Part shown: positions 20,161 to 32,116 of the stretch, piece after piece
Layout: the number at the start of each line of letters is the position of its first letter
How positions within the stretch are numbered: the first letter of the stretch is position 1
Origin: Knufia peltigerae
Lineage: Eukaryota; Ascomycota; Eurotiomycetes; Chaetothyriales; Trichomeriaceae
Assembly (NCBI GenBank): GCA_030247855.1
Contig: JAPDRN010000050.1
Span: forward strand, 1 to 64,000
DNA length: 64,000 nt
Reading direction: 5' to 3'
Notes under the pieces: generated by a model
The model's input: only the letters and a program-made list of their open reading frames with translations
The model's database searches: none
What the model was told of the DNA's origin: nothing
Position numbers and translations under genes: made by a program

Positions 20161-21948
20161 TCATGTGAGCTGGAGCTGTTCCGTCCAGTCCCAGGGGATA
20201 CGTTGAAGAAGTTCAAGGGGAATGAAGATTTCAGGGTCAAAGTCCTGGAAGACAACTTCATCGCTCTGAGCGTGTCCACGGTCCGCTGTATCATCTTGAA
20301 GCGGTCGGAGCTCAAAGTAGCGATCAATCTCCTCGACATATGAACGAAGACGATTGCTGACCCATGCAGCAGCTGAAATGCACGTGGCCAAATTTTCGAG
20401 TAGCTCAGCCATGCACACCCTTGGGCTTTGTCAGACATGGCATCAACAAAGAAAACAATGGCTTTCGTACATTACCATTCTCAAGTGTTGATAGTCGGAT
20501 CTGGGTAGTTCTTTCTTGATGAAACTACTCAGGATGTGACCGAGACCGGATAATTCCTGTATCTAAATAACTGTAAATTGTAGGATGATGAATAAAGGGA
20601 GACATATATACCATTGCCAAACCCATGGCTCGCATGTACTCCAGCGGAATGGAGGATATCTCCTCAATCAATTCTAGGGCTGTCCTGCAAGCTTCGTAAA
20701 ATGTCGTATCATTTGCTGTGAATGAAAGCATCCGTAGAAGCTGCTTGTGTTAGCTGAGTCAGGAGCGGCTCTGAGTGCTTTTACCTGGTACGTTGCTATA
20801 ATATTGGCCGTTTGAAATCCACAGCGATTCAGGCGAATATCTTGCGACATCCCTTGCGCTTTTTTGAAGCGAGGTGGTAGGTTGGAATACGCCAAATCTA
20901 ATGGTCTTAGTATCCTTTCCTGAGGGTCGTAGTCAATAAGGAACGCTGTAGACAGGCAGCGGTTATCTTGATTGATTGTCGTTCGCCTGTTCTTGAAATA
21001 AGAGATCAGATGTTCGATGCCTCTGTAGATATCAGTGATATAATTCCAACCGCTGAGCCACTCAAGGTTTTCCACAGACTCCGTGAAATCTTGATCGGGA
21101 ACCATTGGATAGGCAACGGCAGATTGGAGCTCGGGGCATCGTACGGCATGCCCGAGAACAAGAGAGGTATGGATTTCCAACCGATACATATGCCAATACA
21201 GCCGTCTCCTCTCTTCTCTCTCGATTGTTGAGATGCCACTGGGCCAGCGTCTCTCATCGTAAAAGCCTTGTTCGGCGAGTGCACCATGGTACAGACCGAG
21301 GAATTGTTGAAGCAACGACGCATTGCCGCATTCTCGTGCAGTCAGACATACAAGACTGATTGCTTGTAGGTATTCAAACTCCAAGGATTCGCCAAAGGTC
21401 CCAGGGATCGCCGCAATAGCCTCGTCCAAGTAAACATTAGGGCTTATTGCAGAAGATATGTGCCGGGGAGTGAAGATTGCACCACTAGTGATCCGATAGG
21501 CGCTCAAAGCGGACATAGACATCAACCTCGCATACGAGGCCCTGCCGGACGGTATTTGCTTCGTATGCCATTTATGCATGAATGATTGCTCGTGGACGGT
21601 GCAAGCTCTGTCCAATATCAACCATGGGGCACAAACGTGTTGCTCTGGGGGCACCAACACTGGATATACAGACTCGAAGAAGTTGACGAGTAGATCTTGT
21701 ATGAGCTCTCGCGACCCATGCTGGTCTACTGACAATGTCCATGGCACACCAGTGACCTTAGAGCCACGCGGTTTTCCTCGTTTGGCGGATGGCCTGTTCC
21801 ACGTACAATTGACTCCAAAGTCAAGACAAGTCAGACATCGAGAATTGTCCGTCGGATCAATTTTGCATCCACGGCCTCTTTTGTGGCAGAAGTCGCAGGC
21901 TTTGAGAACGCGCTTTGATTTTACTGATCTTGGTTCGGATTCGGCCAT
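20161..21948 (-). CDS. Zn2Cys6 transcription factor, possible local regulator
   Basis: Four exons on the minus strand: 21948-20785, 20740-20612, 20556-20471 and 20419-20161, giving 545 codons. The zinc cluster uses Cys18, 21, 28, 38, 41 and 48, with a slightly long middle loop (KIDPTDNSR) and a basic tail (KRGKPRGSK). The remainder is the helical fungal-specific regulatory domain, with LYWHMYRLEIHTSLVLGHAVRCPE near residue 240 resembling the middle-homology region. The exon 3 donor is GTACGA rather than the adjacent GTAATG, because only GTACGA keeps the frame into ...CMAELLENLAT. It lies next to, and convergent with, the dioxygenase gene, so it may regulate the deaminase-permease-dioxygenase group; that is inference. 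Confidence 0.83.
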
Positions 21949-23088
21949 TGATGGTGAGTCTCGTATACATCCAGAAACGTAACCTCCCAGCACTGAAGTT
22001 CGAACTACCTCGAAGCCAACATGTTGATCACATTTGGAAAGAACACAACAACCCGCATTGTCCAGAAGAGACGTATCTTAATTGTCGTCAAACTAGCCGG
22101 CTTATCAGCACGACGTGGTCGAGGAAGTCCTGCATGATTGGCATCTTTGTTGCATCGTATATACAGCGAAGCATATAGACCAGATACGTCGCTACTTTCT
22201 CTCCATGAAGTACCAGACAAAGTCGGGGCATGGGAGATTGTTCTTCAGGATGGCATCACACCCAGGTCGATAGCAACATGTAGAGGATTCGACCTCTGCC
22301 ATTGCTCCCCAGACAGGATAGTGCATGTCAATTGCGTCGGCAAAACTCCGTATAAAGAGGCATCGTTTAGCGCAATGGAAACCACCCACCGAGCTGCGGC
22401 GAGTCTGTGGCACAATACAACACATTTGGCATCTTCGCGGTCGATCAGAATGCTCCAGAGAAGCGAAGCCGGACTCGTGAATGATTTTCAATGATTTTAT
22501 GTGCTATAGCAAGCAGTCGACCTCGACTGAAGAGGTACTTGCACTAAGTACCACAAGGGCTCACTGAGTCTGCATACGGACTATATCCCCTTGTATTGAA
22601 GAAGGCATTGTGTGAGCCGATCCATGCACGCTACCAAAAGTTGCATCCACCCGAGTCCATCACACCGCTCGTTGAGCATTTTTCTCCAAAACACCGCGAC
22701 TTCACCCTTTTGGGTGATAATTCCTGAATTTCGAGGCCACCAGTCCGATAGCAGCGAAAAGGTGCGAGCCAGAATCACAAATACGCTCACTCCGAACCCA
22801 GACTGAAAAAGAGAATCATAACTTTTTGAGAAATCCCCAGCCTTTTTGTCCTCCGAGCCCCTGCCTGATTCCAACAATCCTCACCAAGCCCCCAAGTAGT
22901 AAATTCGTCCTTAAACAAAACGGATATCATAATGAATCATAAGACATAATGTCAAAGAGTAAATCCACAAACCATATTCATTAATCGTGAAGCCAAAAGT
23001 GATAGAAGAAGAAAAACAGGAGGTGTCCAGCCGCGTGAGATACGTGCTCCTGTTGAATAGTACAGAGCCATTTGGCTCGGCAAATGAC
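21949..23088. other. Intergenic, no gene seen
   Basis: Upstream region of the Zn2Cys6 regulator and downstream region of the CRIB gene. A 118-codon plus-strand frame at 22138-22494 has no family character and poor codon bias, and I do not accept it as a gene. Confidence 0.5.
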
Positions 23089-25357
23089 TTATGGTGTAGG
23101 AGTTGTAGGAAAAAGAGAATAAGACACACGGGTGTTGCGCCGAGGTCGAGAATTGGTTGTACCAGCCCGTCTGCGTGAGTTCGTCTTTGGCGAATCGCCG
23201 GTGGGCATTGAGGACTTTCTCTCAGGAATTGGAATGGAAGGTGCTGATGCGCCACGATCGTGTCTGAGGACTGATGAAGTGGTCGGGGTGTTAGGCAAGC
23301 CGCATCTTGCGTCACTGGCTCTGGTTTGTTCACCTTCATCATCCTCACGTATGGTCTCCTGGCTTCCTTCCCGGTTGTGATGTTCAGCGTAACTGGTGAC
23401 ATCTTGTAGGTCGAGTCTGAGGCTTTCTTTTGACTCGCCAAAATTCGCCAAATGAGCGAAATCAGATAGAGAGGTGCTGGAATGAGATGACCTCTGTGTT
23501 CCGGCAATTGAAGATGCTATCGAAAAAATAATGCTCTCTTGGGAGCTTGATTTGCTGATGGAAGAGAAAGGGCTTGGTAGGATGTGAGGCCGTTCAACTC
23601 GAGGTGGATTTTGAGATTCACAATGTTGTGGAATGGCGGTAGATTCCGCCTGTTCAATCGAGACATTCAAGACTGGTTGGAGAGAACCAAGGCCAAGTCC
23701 CAGTAAAGGTGAGCCTGGTTCTTCTTCCTCATCCGATGACCGACCCTTTCCCTGAGCCGGTCCCTCAGGTCGATATGTCGTCCTTGGCAGCTGCATCATG
23801 AGAGGAGTAGAGGCAGATGAGCAAGCCTCATCAGTTGCAGATTGTTCGACGACCAGATAGTTCTCTTGCGGGATGCTTCGCTCCTGGGGCTTCTCTAGAG
23901 TTGCATCTGAGTCACTCTTATCCTCATCAGAGGCGACATCCCAGGAGTAGTCGATGGCATCCTCCCAATCCTGAAGCTCGACAGGATCAGTCGTGAGGTC
24001 CACTTTGGCTGTCGATGGTTGATCGTTGAGATGCTCCACGGGTTCATCTAGAGCTGCCTCCACATTTGTCATTGTCGATGTCATATTGTAATATGCGGCT
24101 TGCAGTTGTAGCTCGCCTGACGATTGACTGCGCCTCTTGTATCGTGCTGCTATAGTAGACAAATCGTTGCAAGACAGGCTTGTCGGGATCTCCGGCAGCT
24201 CCACCTTATCCTCCTCCAAGACGATCTCCATCCTCGTTGTTGGAGGGCTCGGGAGAGGCGCAGTGCGGAGTGGCAGAGCGATGTCATCTCTCGTAGACAC
24301 AGCATGGACGACGTCTGGCAGGATGGGAAGAGGCTTTCCGAGCAGGCTTTGACGGTTAACGGGGCTCAGAGCTGACAATCTTTGGGACAGCTGAGAGGTC
24401 GGAGATGCATCACTCGATGTGACGGACAATCTGGTAGGGCGGGAGAAATTCTCCATCGACCGTGACATTCGAACATCGGAGGGACTATAAGGCAACAAGA
24501 GATTCTCCTTTGGCGGAGGCTCTGGTCGAGGGGGTGTGGTAGGGAGATACGGAATAGCAGCGGTAGTCGGTGAGGTTGGTTCATCAGAACCAGGCTGAAC
24601 GGATAGTTCGACTTTGTTCGTCGGTAATTCCGTGATAGGTATTCCGCGGACATGGTCTTCGGGCTGCTGGTCTGCTTGAATAGCTTGGTACTCGGAAGTC
24701 AGGTCTGACCTAGCAACAGTATCGATGTTCTGAAATTGGGCTTGGTCGCCATGGCTTAGGTGTTGGAAAGCGAAGGGACCGGAGATGCTACGTTTCAACC
24801 CAGTACCTAAGAACGTTAGCCAGGAACCGCTTCTTTGAGAACCCAAGAAGCCTACGCTTTGAGCCGTTGGTAAGTTGTCGTTGCAGCGACTTGACTGGAG
24901 ACCCATCTCCCATCCTTCCCCCGCCGCGTTCCGGTGACTTTTCTTCCACTGGCGAGGATAGTAAATTGAGCTTGCTTCCCTGTCGTTTCAATATACGAGT
25001 GCCCCGAGACAGTAACCCTTTGGCATTGTTCTCATAACGATCTGACAGTGGCAGGTTGCCTTCGGCATAACTCTGTCTTGACGAGGGTCGAGAGGTGTAC
25101 TCATGATTAGAGCCATCGGAGATCGATCGAGTATATTGAGAACCGGCAGAAGTCACCGTGTTGGTCCGTGATCTTCCATGGTGTCTTGGGAAGCCATCGC
25201 TGGGGCCCGTTTCAACGCCGCTATGTTCTTTCATCATATCTGTCAATGCTTGTCGTGACGGCTCGACGTTGTCCTTGGAGAACAAATCATGTGCAACGGC
25301 GTGCAACTTGTCACCGCCGTGTTTCGTATGTCCTTGAATCCATTGAAAGCGGCCCAT
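23089..25357 (-). CDS. CRIB-motif protein, putative Cdc42/Rac effector
   Basis: Two exons: 25357-24856 and 24806-23089, giving 739 codons. The 49-nt intron (GTAGGC...TTCTTAG with branch-like CTAAC) joins ...LTNGSKR to TGLKRSISGPFAFQHL. The junction is followed by ISGPFAFQHLSHGD (I-S-x-P-x2-F-x-H-x2-H), the core of a CRIB/p21-binding motif that binds GTP-loaded Cdc42 or Rac. The basic stretch just before it (KRTGLKR) is also typical of Gic-like effectors, which use it for membrane phosphoinositide binding. The other roughly 650 residues are Ser/Pro/Glu-rich and apparently disordered, with several SPxR and PPRPEPP motifs. There is no kinase domain, so it is not a PAK. Likely role: polarity or septin signalling. 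An additional upstream exon is possible because a TAA directly precedes the ATG. Confidence 0.72.
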
Positions 25358-26475
25358 TTAGACGGCTGTTACCTTTCGTCTAGGCGCAATATCACAAGTC
25401 CTAGGGCCGATGCTGTCGAGCCTCATTCAAGCTGGTCCAGTCTTGATACCCACAGCCGAGGTGTCTGCTGCTGTTGCAACAGGACCTGTGCGGAGTTACG
25501 AACACCTGGGGTTTGCAGACTTGATATGGCCCGTGGTAGGCGGGGGCCTCGACAGATTGAGGTTTATTGTGGCGCACGAAACGTTTCAACTCTGGAGAAA
25601 CGTGTCAGTTGAATCATTGTCTTCCCTTTGAACGAAGACAAATATCGCGTGATAATCCAATCTTACCAATGACATATATTCGAAGGAGGGCGAGTTTTAA
25701 GTGACTGGTGACCAATCAACCGTGCTTTTGCTGAATCTGAGGTTGCAGGTCATGCCCTTTTCCGATCTGTGGGATTTGAAGCCAGCCGTGACCGAAACTC
25801 CAAGTGCTGACAATGGTCGCGAGCCGACTCTTATGTCTAGATGCTGAGAAAGTGAATACGACGAATGATGGGGCACGACGGAATGTATCGTTCAAAAGGA
25901 GTTGATTGAGTTGTGACCTTGAAGATGTGCCAAATATAGGTAGGAATGGGGAGTGATATACAGTTGTTGGAAGTTGATAGACAATAAATTGACAACCATG
26001 GGTTGAGAGGAAGAGATATCTGCATTTGATCTTCCTTACCATTGGGTACACAAGGCATACTGGTGGAGAGTAGTAGTCTTTGTTCTGAAGCCTGCAAAGT
26101 TAAGCCGCAATGAAGACTCCAGCAAGGCAAGGACAGGGGCAGAAAGTGGTCCTCGTGCCGGCAATGCTGCATAGCGGGTAATGCCAAAGGGAAGCATCCA
26201 CTAACGCCAACGAGCATAGTGAGCGAGGACTGTACCTTTAGCAAGACGCGTCCTGAGACGGACGGCTTCAGAAACAACCCCATGGTGGTGAGGACACAGG
26301 CAGGGAGTTTGGGGAGAATTGCAGATGAAGTGGAGTTTGAAGGAGCAAGGCGAGGAGATTTGATGGGGCCATGTTCTCGTCAGGAACCGGGTAAATTTTG
26401 TAGCAAAGGTCGAGGATCACATAGAATGGCGCCAGAAGTGGAACCAAGCTTCGTGCATAGCGGAAGCCACCTCCC

Positions 26476-26501
26476 GACCCTGGTATTCGGGTACCAGGGT
26501 C
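26476..26501. repeat. Perfect 10-bp hairpin
   Basis: GACCCTGGTA, a six-base loop TTCGGG, then TACCAGGGTC. It lies in the gene-poor region with no gene nearby, so its function is unknown. Confidence 0.8.
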
Positions 26502-29500
26502 ACTGGGTCAGGGTTCGACGGACACACAGCGGTCTTGCTCCGATCCCCAGCTTGGTTAGTCATAATAGCTTCTTATTTGTCTCTTACATGGGCCGAACAA
26601 CATTCAGTGCTGATGTTCTCGTCAAGGAAGATGCTTCCAGGGATCACATTCGCAATAGCTTGTAATTTGGCCGTTCGCCATGACCATTCATCGGGCAGTT
26701 CAGTGACTTCCGAGGTCCTCGTGCTTGATCCCGGTTTGACAGCTGACATTCCCAGCTTTAAATAAACCGACAAAAGGCGCGGGTGTAGTCGTAGTCACAG
26801 CTGGAGACACGGTCAACAGAAGCAACATGCTCCCAGGTATCCGTATGTACAGGATGTGCTTGTACCAGGTACCTGCATGGCATGACTTCAATTGGTTGTT
26901 TTAGATGGGGATAGTCCACACTCGAGTTCGCAGGACTCCGTCTTCTGCACGGAGTACCGTTCTCACTGCTCCTGGCACCTGATGCCGTGACCGTACGAAC
27001 GCAGATCAACACAATAATCAAGCCACCTCTTCGAATGCCCCTACTCCGTAAGGTGGCTGGGCATGTAGTTTCGGCAGATGGGGTGCCTTAACTTTGCTCG
27101 CTTGGTAAAGGCGAGAACTGGCAGGAAGTTGCGCAACAACAATCGTACTCCGTTCTGAAAATGGAGAAACCAGAGTCGAGTGGTCCCAGGGGGAAGATGA
27201 CGCGGTTGTTCTAGAGGGCTTGGAAGGAAACTGTAGGCATGCTTAGCAGAGCCCGTAGGCATAGCTAGACTGTTAGAGGGGCCGGTAGTTGAAGCTAAAG
27301 ACCAGGAGCTACAGTAAGGAGTCTGTAGTAGTGTCGGACGCGTGAAGTGGTGGATTGGTGGGTTGAGGGACGGCAGTGGGTTTGTTGGTGGCAGTTGGGC
27401 ACGAGTGCATACGGAGAAAGGCTCTCGGAGCAACTGATCTGCCAAGACCATTGCTGATCCAGGGAAGGCGCGTTTGTTTTGTGAGCAAGATCATCATCGT
27501 GCATCGACTTTCCCCTGCATCGTCGCGCTATACTCTCTCCGTCCATACCGCACACTACACCTGCGACTACGACTAGTCTACAGTCCACATCCATGCGAAT
27601 TTCTCCCTTCTCTACTCGTAGGTCGGGTCTCTCGACGACTGGATCACTGCGACGGACTGCCGTACACTGGCTATTCTCCTCTGCCAACTTGACGCAAGAT
27701 CCCTCTTGGCTGCACCGATACTACGGACTGACATGAGACCGTCTCGTTCCTATCTCAATAATACCTTTCTCAAAGCCGTCGAGTCATGATCCTTGCTGGG
27801 TCCCATCGGCATACTGCGAGACCAATCACTGCCGCCCAGTGCTTCCTGTACATATTGTACACATGCCGTCCCGCATATCCACTGTACGAGTATGTACAGT
27901 GCGTCCGGTGCTGTTTGTTTGGAAGCTTCGAGGCGTGTGATGTGTGGAGACGACGTTACGGCACTCTCGTGATGGATACTACTCCTTTGCTGGCGTGCTG
28001 TGATCATCTGAAAGATCTCAAGATCCTGAACATACAACTTCGTTCAAACACTTGGAAATGCCTACCGTTTGGAAAACCTGACGGTTGCTCGTAAGAGGAA
28101 GACGGTTGACACATTTTCTCCTACCCTGTTCAACAGATCGTCTCCCACGCAGCCACGCGTCTCGTATCTGTTGATGGTTTGCAGATCCCTGGCTGCAGTC
28201 TTTCGGTGCTCCAGTAAGAACTTGACATTGTTACCAAGACTGTAACATGGCCCACCCCTGGCTGGCACCAACAACACAAAATTACCCAATCCTGCAACTT
28301 ACCAGACGATCACAAGGACTAGATCGATCGGGAGACTCTTTCAGGAGTTGTTTCAACGAGCAACATTGGAGACAACCCGATTTTGCTCGATGGTCGTCTT
28401 CGATGGTTCATGTTCATCTGATGATCGTGCTCATCACGAAAACTTCAATTTCCGAACGATCGACCACGAGAATTGAACGTCAACGGTTATGGGATGCTGT
28501 TGTGACCAGTGCTTGGAACCTCGGGATCCTAACATTGCCGAGCATTGTTGCGAGGTGAATTGCTACTGAATTCGGGTCGTACGAGAAGGCAGCAACGCCA
28601 GTTCAGTGACTAAGGATAAGATCATTCAATGGCAACTACCCCTGGCAGAGCACAATCTCCCTGTCGGAAGCTTTAAACAGCTACTACACTACCCGTACAC
28701 TCAGTCTATCTGACAAGCATATACCAGGACGAGGTGAGCGTGGTTTCTCCAGGAACGATACTTGGTGCTTGACTACCTGGCTTGGTGTGGTTGCTGCTGG
28801 CTACCTTTCGTCCTAGTCCAAATTACCTTGTCCTTTGAGGAAGCAACGAGTCGGCACAAAAGAAAGTCTAGTCAAGTTGGAGTGTGGGTTGCTTCGCCAG
28901 CTTTGGATGCAAGGTGATGGTGATTGTGCATGTGATACGATTCGTGAAAAGCGTACGCTACGAAGGAGCATGTGCAAGGTCACACCTCGTCCTGACTTCG
29001 CATTCCGTCCTCCGTACACGTTCCTTTAGTCGTCTGGAAAGTGATCGTTTTGATTGTGTCGCTTCGTTACAAGCTAGTCGACGGATTCGCACGCGAGCTT
29101 GTGCACAACACCATCTTCGCTTATCACTTGGTTGGTTGCAAGAAAATCAAGAGTTCAGCCAACAACAATATCACCACCATGGGCCAAATACCGCATTCGG
29201 AGTTGAAGGATAATGATGAAAGTCGAGGCAAATTGTCAGTAGCAAAATCTTGCAACAGTCAAGAACTAGACGGTCGCTTTGAACGGTCCCTGCCAGCTGC
29301 CGATTCTAGTCTGGCTGCTGCTCGCGATGGCGCATTTATTCTGCATCACTTTTTACGTCAAAATGCCTGCACAACCGTTGGACTCTCACAGAAGCAATGC
29401 TCCGTACAGTCTTCCATGAGGTACACTCCGCAAATGGCCGCAGATCTGCAACATGAATGACAACATGAAGAAAACCATATACCTTGGCACTGTTTCGCAA

Positions 29501-29923
29501 AGAAGCATGTTTAACCATATCGAAGACTTGAGTATTTCGAGTCTTCACAAGACACAACATTTGACGCTGAACTTGCCCTTTGCGGCTTCTCGACGTCTGG
29601 CAATGCACTTCTGGCCTCATGCTGGCGGTACGAAACCAAAGCAACCAGGAAGAAGCTATCACTGCATCGCCGTTCAACGATAAGACAACAGCGCAGAAGC
29701 GAGACGAGGGTATACTTCATCAGGCCAGCACTCTTTACGTCAATGCCATCCTCCAGGAACGACCTTCAGGAATGCTCTTCTCCGACAGGCATTTAGGCGA
29801 GTGGCCAGGAATCGGAATTGATTTTCAGCCATTATTTCCTCGGCTACGGTCACTGTTCATGGTGGGCAGAGTTGGTCCTTTTGTGGTGAGGATTGAGTTG
29901 ACATACCCGAGGGTGACAGGCCG

Positions 29924-29960
29924 GTGACTGATTGATGTGATGTGATTTGCAATCAGTCAC
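29924..29960. repeat. 11-bp perfect inverted repeat with adjoining imperfect direct repeat
   Basis: GTGACTGATTG at 29924-29934 is matched by CAATCAGTCAC at 29950-29960. An overlapping direct repeat, starting TGACAGGC and ending GATTGATG, occurs at 29914-29937 and again at 29968-29991 with about 20 of 24 identities. Confidence 0.75.
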
Positions 29961-32116
29961 TCTGGGCTGACAGGCTCGTGGCCGATTGATGGTACGGAGT
30001 ACAACTGTAAGATATGGAGTACAGAATATTGTACTGTCTCGTGGGCTAGGCTATCACAGTAAGATTAGGAAAATTCATCCGTCTCATGAGCATGAGGCCT
30101 CGTCCTGTACGAATAGGACTTAATAGACAAGAATTAATTCAACGGTGCTCCCTGAACATTTCCCATCATTTCTCGGCTGTTATTCCGTGTTTTTTTCCCT
30201 GTCTTTGGTGCTTTCTGGTGGCACTCGACGCGAGAAACTGGCCGCGTCTTCTCCGCATGTCTCAACCGCGAGTGCCTGTCAGGCCGCCCCCCCTCCCAGT
30301 GCTTACGCAGGTGGTAACTCCGTAGACTGGTGGCTGCGGTCTACCTGAAGTTACTGGTACCTGGGCTGCACTGTCGGAGTACGGGTTAGCTGAGGTACTC
30401 CATACTGTACTTGTCCAGGCTTTGGTGGTCCTCTCTCGCTGTCATGGACACTGACTCCTTGATGCTGCGTTCAAGAGTGATCGTTCGATGCCAGTCCTCA
30501 TACGGAGTACCATGGCATTCATACAATCCACCCAGTCTTGCTTCAGTCGTCAACTACCTATTCAAGCTATCTACTCGTGCCCAGATAACGGGAAACCATT
30601 CAGACCTGCTGCTTGCACGCTTCATTTTTCCTTGATTCGATTCAGGGTCCATCCTTTGTGCCTTGAGTTTCTGCCTAACCGATATTCTAGGTTGACAACT
30701 CGTACTTCCTCTGTCGGCACCCTGCATTCGAAGGAAGGGGTCCAAGGGTGCCGATATACCTCCCGCACATCCTACCGGTCGCGTATCCTTGCAAAAAGTT
30801 AACGGCTGAGATGCATGTTGCAGGTTCCGTCTGCGCCTAACGAGGCACGCCTGCACAACGGCAGGCTTGTTCCAGGCCACTTCACCCCTCCAGTACCACT
30901 TTTTCACTAGCTGGACGCGGTCTCGCAATCCTGCCCCTCAAGCACCAATTCTCCGGAACCTCCTGAAAGGTACAGAATCATGACATCGACTATGCATTTC
31001 GATGGAGTCTCCCTGCACTCAGTAAAACTTTTTTACAAGTCGAACTTCCACCACCGTGTCTGCCATGTCTCTCGGTACCGGGTCTCGCTTATGGAGAAAA
31101 GCCGTTTCAGCTGTCAGAGAAGCGAGAAAAACGCCCCCCCGAACCCCTCCCAGCCCTACAGGTCTTTCAGAAAAATGCCCTGCAATATTCCTATTTGAGG
31201 CGCATTTCAGTGGACAAAAGATAAAAGACATTATGCGGAGCCGGCCGAGTCACGCGTTGTCTTCTCCGGATCATGAATTTCACCCTTGTTAGGAGCAGGG
31301 AAAATCGCGTGACGGCCGAAGACATCTTTGACTCACATTCATCTCGGGTCATTTTGCTCAAAATACACGGTTCAGCAAGTTGGGCACAAAGCCTACATGC
31401 AAGTATTGGCTGGGATGAAGTGTGGTAAGCCTGTGATATCCTTGACTTTGCAGAATTCCATCGGTCCGGACAAGTCTTCCTTGTCATCTTTTTTTGACAC
31501 TGGCATCTGCCTGAGCGGCGCAGGCGGGTACCTGCATTGCTATGACAAGGTGTTGTACATTTGAGAGACAACCCCTACCTGGCTCTGCATATCCGTCTTT
31601 TGTCATCCCTGACAGCTTCAGAAAAAAAAATTGGTGAGAAATGGCAGATGCAGCTGCTTCGTCACTAATGCGTGACATTTATTACTACTGCAGGTCTCAT
31701 CATGGGCCCAGTGGAATCCATCATGCTTCTCAGACATGTTGCTGCTGTTCCGCTGGATTCAGGGATGCTGCATAGCCTACTTGCACCGCGCATGAGGTTT
31801 ATCAGATGCATTGTCCAGTACACAACCGGTATGAACACCGACCGTCGAATGTTTCGCTGGAGAAGAGGCAAGAGGGTAGCTGGTGCGTCTTGCTGCAGCA
31901 TCACGGGTTTTCAGTCTGCACCAAAGGTCCTCATCGTCTCACTCTGGATGTTTCAGACACGTGAATGCCCTCTGAGGTTATTACGGTCATCCTCATCTCA
32001 ATATGTCAAATTGTCCTACGCAGCATTGGAACCCAGTGTCTGTATGCTGAAAAGCTGTGCTTTCATGAAAAGTACATGATCCCCCCTCAATTTGAAGCAA
32101 TCATGGCGCCGTTGCT

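Larger units (their letters stand above)
25358..32116. other. 6.8-kb gene-poor region
   Basis: No frame here shows family similarity, long open length or plausible splicing. The longest frames are 100-150 codons on both strands and mutually overlapping. The region carries two perfect inverted repeats (26476-26501 and 29924-29960), an imperfect direct repeat (29914-29937 and 29968-29991), and several copies of the dispersed GTACGGAGTAC word or close variants (26947, 27042, 29992, 30501). It may contain decayed genes, a non-coding RNA or an eroded transposon; I see no transposase, reverse transcriptase or long terminal repeat. Confidence 0.55.

Noticed and set aside
20464..20480. GTAATG as the exon 3 donor of the second Zn2Cys6 gene
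   Set aside because: It is phase 0 and leads into a stop after the only nearby acceptors. GTACGA eight bases further keeps the frame into the C-terminal exon.
22138..22494. 118-codon plus frame upstream of the second Zn2Cys6 gene
   Set aside because: Random-looking composition and no motif; overlapped by an equally open antisense frame.
26219..26665. 148-codon plus frame in the gene-poor region
   Set aside because: Contains the hairpin and no domain; several overlapping frames of the same size exist on both strands.
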